Part shown: piece by piece, positions 61,056 to 64,000 of the stretch
How the letters are laid out: each line of letters begins with the position of its first letter
Position numbering within the stretch: position 1 is the stretch's first letter
Assembly: GCF_019457515.1 (NCBI RefSeq)
Contig: NZ_CP080421.1
Span: 2,108,001 to 2,172,000, forward strand
Source: Shewanella mesophila
GTDB lineage: Bacteria; Pseudomonadota; Gammaproteobacteria; Enterobacterales; Shewanellaceae
DNA: 64,000 nucleotides
Reading direction: 5' to 3'
Notes under the pieces: generated by a model
What the model was told of the DNA's origin: nothing
Databases searched by the model: none
What the model saw: only the letters and a program-made list of their open reading frames with translations
Translations under genes and position numbers: made by a program

Positions 61056-62009
61056 ATGTCCGATGATACCCTCTCAAAAAAGCAGATCACTAGGTTAAAT
61101 AAGCTCCAAAAACGTCTTCGACGTGAAGTAGGCTCTGCTATTGCCGACTACAACATGATTGAAGAGGGTGATACGGTTATGTGCTGCCTTTCTGGCGGTA
61201 AAGACAGCTATGCAATGTTAGATATATTAATTAACTTGCAGCAGCGTGCTCCTGTATCATTTAACTTAGTCGCAGTGAACCTCGATCAGAAACAGCCAGG
61301 ATTCCCTGAAGATATTTTGCCGGCTTATTTAGATACCTTGAATGTGCCTTATCATATCTTAGAGAAAGATACCTACTCGATTGTTAAAGATAAAATACCA
61401 GAAGGTAAAACCACTTGTTCTCTTTGTAGCCGTCTAAGACGAGGCACGCTTTACGGCTTTGCTCAGAAAATTGGTGCCACCAAGATCGCCCTTGGTCATC
61501 ATCGGGACGACATCATTGAAACCCTATTTCTCAATATGTTCTATGCGGGCAAACAGAAAGCTATGCCGCCTAAGCTCCGCTCTGATGATGGTGCGAATGT
61601 GGTGATCCGTCCCCTAGCCTACAGCCGTGAAAAAGATATTGCAGAATATGCAGAACTGAAAGAGTTTCCCATTATTCCTTGTAACCTGTGTGGCTCACAA
61701 GAAAATCTTAAGCGCGCAGCAATCAAAGAGATGTTAAATACTTGGGACAAACAGTTTCCAGGCCGCTTAGAAACCATCTTTACTGCGATGCAGAATACGA
61801 GTCCTTCTCAAGGTGTTGATCGTTCTCAATTTGACTTTGTCTCACTCAAGCAAGATCCTGATGCACCGATGAAAGGTGATGTTGCTGAATCAGATCTGCC
61901 TGCATTCGACTTTCTCGATTTAGCGAACAGTGGTCACATCGATTTAGATGCAGCAAAGCGTAACACCGATAGTTTGAAAATTGATGTGGTCAGCACATAT
62001 ACACCGTAA
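61056..62009 (+). CDS. ttcA: tRNA 2-thiocytidine(32) synthetase TtcA
   Basis: Thiolates cytidine 32 of certain tRNAs using ATP and an iron-sulfur cluster. 317 aa from [10 protein letters not shown]. The PP-loop [10 protein letters not shown] lies near residue 49 and the two cluster motifs are CSLC near residue 122 and CNLCG near residue 213. I prefer the start at 61056; the frame is open from 61029, but the extra residues (MMILGAFFI) overlap the likely promoter leader and lack a family match. Confidence 0.94.
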   Translation: MSDDTLSKKQITRLNKLQKRLRREVGSAIADYNMIEEGDTVMCCLSGGKDSYAMLDILINLQQRAPVSFNLVAVNLDQKQPGFPEDILPAYLDTLNVPYHILEKDTYSIVKDKIPEGKTTCSLCSRLRRGTLYGFAQKIGATKIALGHHRDDIIETLFLNMFYAGKQKAMPPKLRSDDGANVVIRPLAYSREKDIAEYAELKEFPIIPCNLCGSQENLKRAAIKEMLNTWDKQFPGRLETIFTAMQNTSPSQGVDRSQFDFVSLKQDPDAPMKGDVAESDLPAFDFLDLANSGHIDLDAAKRNTDSLKIDVVSTYTP

Positions 62010-62058
62010 ATCACGTTAAAAGAGACGCGCTACCGTTAGCATTGGCTCTTTGAGAAAT

Positions 62059-62086
62059 AGAAAACCCTCAAAGTAGAGGGTTTTCT
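62059..62086. terminator. Terminator between ttcA and the DUF2987 gene
   Basis: AGAAAACCCTC and GAGGGTTTTCT form an 11-bp perfect stem with a 6-base loop; A and T tracts within the stem allow use in both directions. Confidence 0.88.
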
Positions 62087-62099
62087 AGTTTAATGAGGC

Positions 62100-62720
62100 C
62101 TACTTACTGACCCAGGGACTAACAACGCTAGGTTCATGACTGAAAGATAACTCAGTCATGTCATTGATATGCTGACGAGATAATCTAAATATCCCTTCGA
62201 TTAACTCCAGCTTACCATCGATCGTAACCGTCGCAGGCTCAACAAACTCAAAACTGATACCCGCGATATCGTCAGTGAAATATCGCATCGGAAATCCCTG
62301 CATACTATGAAGCAATTCATCCATTTGTGCTTGAATCGCAAATAGATCTGCCTGACTATAATCAGTGCTCGTTCGCTTGGCTCTTATCTGCATCGCAACA
62401 CCGCATTGGCGTGCATCATTTTCCATCTGTAAATTGATTAGTGCTCGATCAGATTTAAGCCGTTCGTCAAAGGGAATAAACACTCTTTGTTCTGCCGTGA
62501 TGGTCAGTGGAAACTGCTCTTTTTCGGTGCTAATAAAACCGTCTCTAATGATACACCCATTATCTTTGGGCACCGAAAATGCGAGTTCGATGAGTGGATA
62601 GTGTCCTTTATTTACCTGTTTCAACCTTTGATAAAACCCTTGATATTCAAGAGATATAGGAGATGACTGTGCTACAAAACTAGCAGCAAATAGGCAACTA
62701 AACAGCAGGCCTTTGTTCAT
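62100..62720 (-). CDS. DUF2987 family periplasmic protein
   Basis: A 206-aa protein starting MNKGLLFSCLFAASFVAQSS, a signal peptide, followed by a domain that includes LEYQGFYQRLKQVNKGHYPLIELAF, typical of DUF2987 proteins in Shewanella and relatives. Function unknown. GGTGGA lies upstream of the ATG. The first 23 bases overlap the end of bax, so the two are probably translated from one message. Confidence 0.8.
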   Translation of the reverse strand: MNKGLLFSCLFAASFVAQSSPISLEYQGFYQRLKQVNKGHYPLIELAFSVPKDNGCIIRDGFISTEKEQFPLTITAEQRVFIPFDERLKSDRALINLQMENDARQCGVAMQIRAKRTSTDYSQADLFAIQAQMDELLHSMQGFPMRYFTDDIAGISFEFVEPATVTIDGKLELIEGIFRLSRQHINDMTELSFSHEPSVVSPWVSK

Positions 62721-63528
62721 TATTTTCCACCAAATATTGATTGTTATGACGTAACATTTCAAGTAACTCATCGATGTAAGCTTCTTGACGTTCAGAATAA
62801 TTCATTAAACCGTATACCAGTTTATCCGCGGTAACGTGCTGGTCTTCAGCTCTAAGATCTGCCCTTATTGCTCTTAATAAGGAATAAGCGGCATTTGAAT
62901 TTAGATTTCGCATATAGGAGCCAACTGATTCATCGACACTCTTAAAAACCGCGACTTCATGACTCATTCCCGTGGTACGAGATTGTGGTACAAGCCCACA
63001 GCCCTTTTTAAAACACCATTGACCAAAAAAGTTAAGACCTTCTTTAGCAAATCGACTACTTCCCCAGCCAGTTTCATTAGCCGCCTGAATAAGTACAAGG
63101 TTTTCAGGAATAATATCAACGCGAACAAGCAGGTTATCTAAGGTGTCCTGATTAACACGGCGCATGGCATACTGGTATTTACTCGCAATCTTTAAGATCC
63201 GAAACTCTTCCGCCTCTGATAACGTTAATTCGTCAATAAGATGCTGGCGAGTCTGGAGCAGGAATTTTCTCTCATCAGTGATAATTGCGTTGTGATGAGA
63301 TATAGCAGGACGCAGAAAATCAAAAAATGCTTGTTTCTTATCACCAACATCAGCAATGGCTTCAAAGTCTGGAATCGCACTGTATATGAGTTTATTTTTT
63401 AACAGTTTTCCACTTCTTTGTTGCTCTTGAGTCGAATCTTGCTCGATCAATATCAGTTTAATCGCTAACAAAGCCAAAACCACAATAGCTAATGACAATA
63501 TGAGTTTGTTTATTAGTCCTGTTTTCAA
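62698..63528 (-). CDS. bax: Bax family glucosaminidase-domain protein
   Basis: A 276-aa inner-membrane-anchored protein of glycoside hydrolase family 73 type. A membrane segment lies at about residues 8-27. The active-site region is LVLIQAANETGWGSSRFAKEGLNFFGQWCF near residue 145, with a catalytic Glu in NETGWG. The C-terminal part has ESVGSYMRNLN. It probably cleaves or binds peptidoglycan. The cellular role of Bax is not well established. Confidence 0.88.
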   Translation of the reverse strand: MKTGLINKLILSLAIVVLALLAIKLILIEQDSTQEQQRSGKLLKNKLIYSAIPDFEAIADVGDKKQAFFDFLRPAISHHNAIITDERKFLLQTRQHLIDELTLSEAEEFRILKIASKYQYAMRRVNQDTLDNLLVRVDIIPENLVLIQAANETGWGSSRFAKEGLNFFGQWCFKKGCGLVPQSRTTGMSHEVAVFKSVDESVGSYMRNLNSNAAYSLLRAIRADLRAEDQHVTADKLVYGLMNYSERQEAYIDELLEMLRHNNQYLVENNEQRPAV

Positions 63529-63665
63529 ATTAGCTCGCTCTTGTTTGTCCTATATCGCGATGATTATATGTCATCTGGCTATTTTAACAAAACCGCTATG
63601 CTAAGCGATGTTATTGGATATAATGAACACCGTTGGATCAGGGGATTCAGGAAGGAAAAACCCGA

Positions 63666-64000
63666 ATGCAAGACTATGCACTTAATCAATTTTCAAATGT
63701 AGTAGCAATAGGTGGAGGCCATGGACTTGGCAGAGTTCTCTCCTCGTTATCGTTTTTAGGCCCACGTCTAACTGGAATTGTTGCCACCACAGATAATGGT
63801 GGTTCTACAGGCCGTTTAAGACAAGAGCAAGATTGTATTGCCTGGGGCGATCTACGTAACTGTTTATCACAACTTGCAAGTCGTCCCTCAATCGGCTCGT
63901 TATTATTTGAATATCGTTTCGAAGGTAATAGCGAATTAACGAATCATAATTTGGGTAATCTAATCCTTCTTGCGCTGGAACAGTTGTGTGTCAGACCACT
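63666..64000 (+). CDS. YvcK/CofD-like family protein, N-terminal part
   Basis: Cut by the window edge after 111 codons. The N-terminal nucleotide-sugar-binding motif [17 protein letters not shown] near residue 12 and [15 protein letters not shown] near residue 40 identify the YvcK/CofD superfamily. YvcK proteins bind UDP-N-acetylglucosamine and link carbon metabolism with cell-wall synthesis. GGAAGG lies 11 bases before the ATG. Confidence 0.85.
   Translation, partial: MQDYALNQFSNVVAIGGGHGLGRVLSSLSFLGPRLTGIVATTDNGGSTGRLRQEQDCIAWGDLRNCLSQLASRPSIGSLLFEYRFEGNSELTNHNLGNLILLALEQLCVRP

Overview
The window is Gammaproteobacterial chromosome, almost certainly a Shewanella. The evidence is the gene order lapB-pyrF, ccoNOQP-fixH-ccoI-ccoS, an etrA-type FNR gene followed by uspE and ttcA, a bax gene overlapping a DUF2987 gene, and a good match to the gammaproteobacterial dif site at 26910-26937. 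The window therefore spans the replication terminus. No rRNA or tRNA gene was recognised.

Layout. 1-23.7 kb is ordinary core chromosome: envelope control (lapB, dacB, pssA), pyrimidine synthesis (pyrF), fatty acid oxidation (a DECR-like SDR and a DmdC-type acyl-CoA dehydrogenase), tRNA modification (a DTW protein), a TPR-sulfotransferase, a methyltransferase, two peptidases, a beta-lactamase-fold hydrolase, an HNH nuclease, a Mn-type pyrophosphatase and a Lon-family protease. 24.0-26.4 kb is a small island: one gene with a HEPN-type RNxxxH motif between two diverged, inverted ~300 bp repeat elements. 26.9-47.07 kb is a filamentous phage (inovirus) integrated at dif as three identical head-to-tail copies of 6710 bp. 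47.1-49.3 kb holds the decayed remains of what looks like a second inovirus and an intact tyrosine recombinase. 49.7-64 kb returns to core genes: an HD-GYP response regulator, the cbb3 oxidase and its assembly genes, etrA-uspE-ttcA, bax and the start of a YvcK/CofD-family gene.

The phage. Each unit carries, on the minus strand, replication initiator, ssDNA-binding protein, a 58-aa zinc-ribbon protein, a 79-aa membrane protein, a 44-aa major coat protein, a 31-aa hydrophobic protein, a 526-aa pIII-like adsorption protein, pVI and Zot/pI. Three small genes lie on the plus strand: a ribbon-helix-helix (RHH) protein divergent from rep, then a two-gene operon of an unknown 74-aa protein and a second RHH protein. 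It encodes no recombinase and no secretin, so host XerCD and a host secretin are presumably used. Two dif-like sites in opposite orientation next to each junction can pair into a bulged hairpin, as in CTXphi, which integrates as folded single-stranded DNA.

The most unusual pattern is a block of four contiguous 33-bp iterons that begins at the stop codon of the second RHH gene. The same TTGATAGCA box recurs at the -10 and ribosome binding site of that gene's own operon. This suggests one small RHH protein binding both its promoter and an iterated array beside the integration hairpin.
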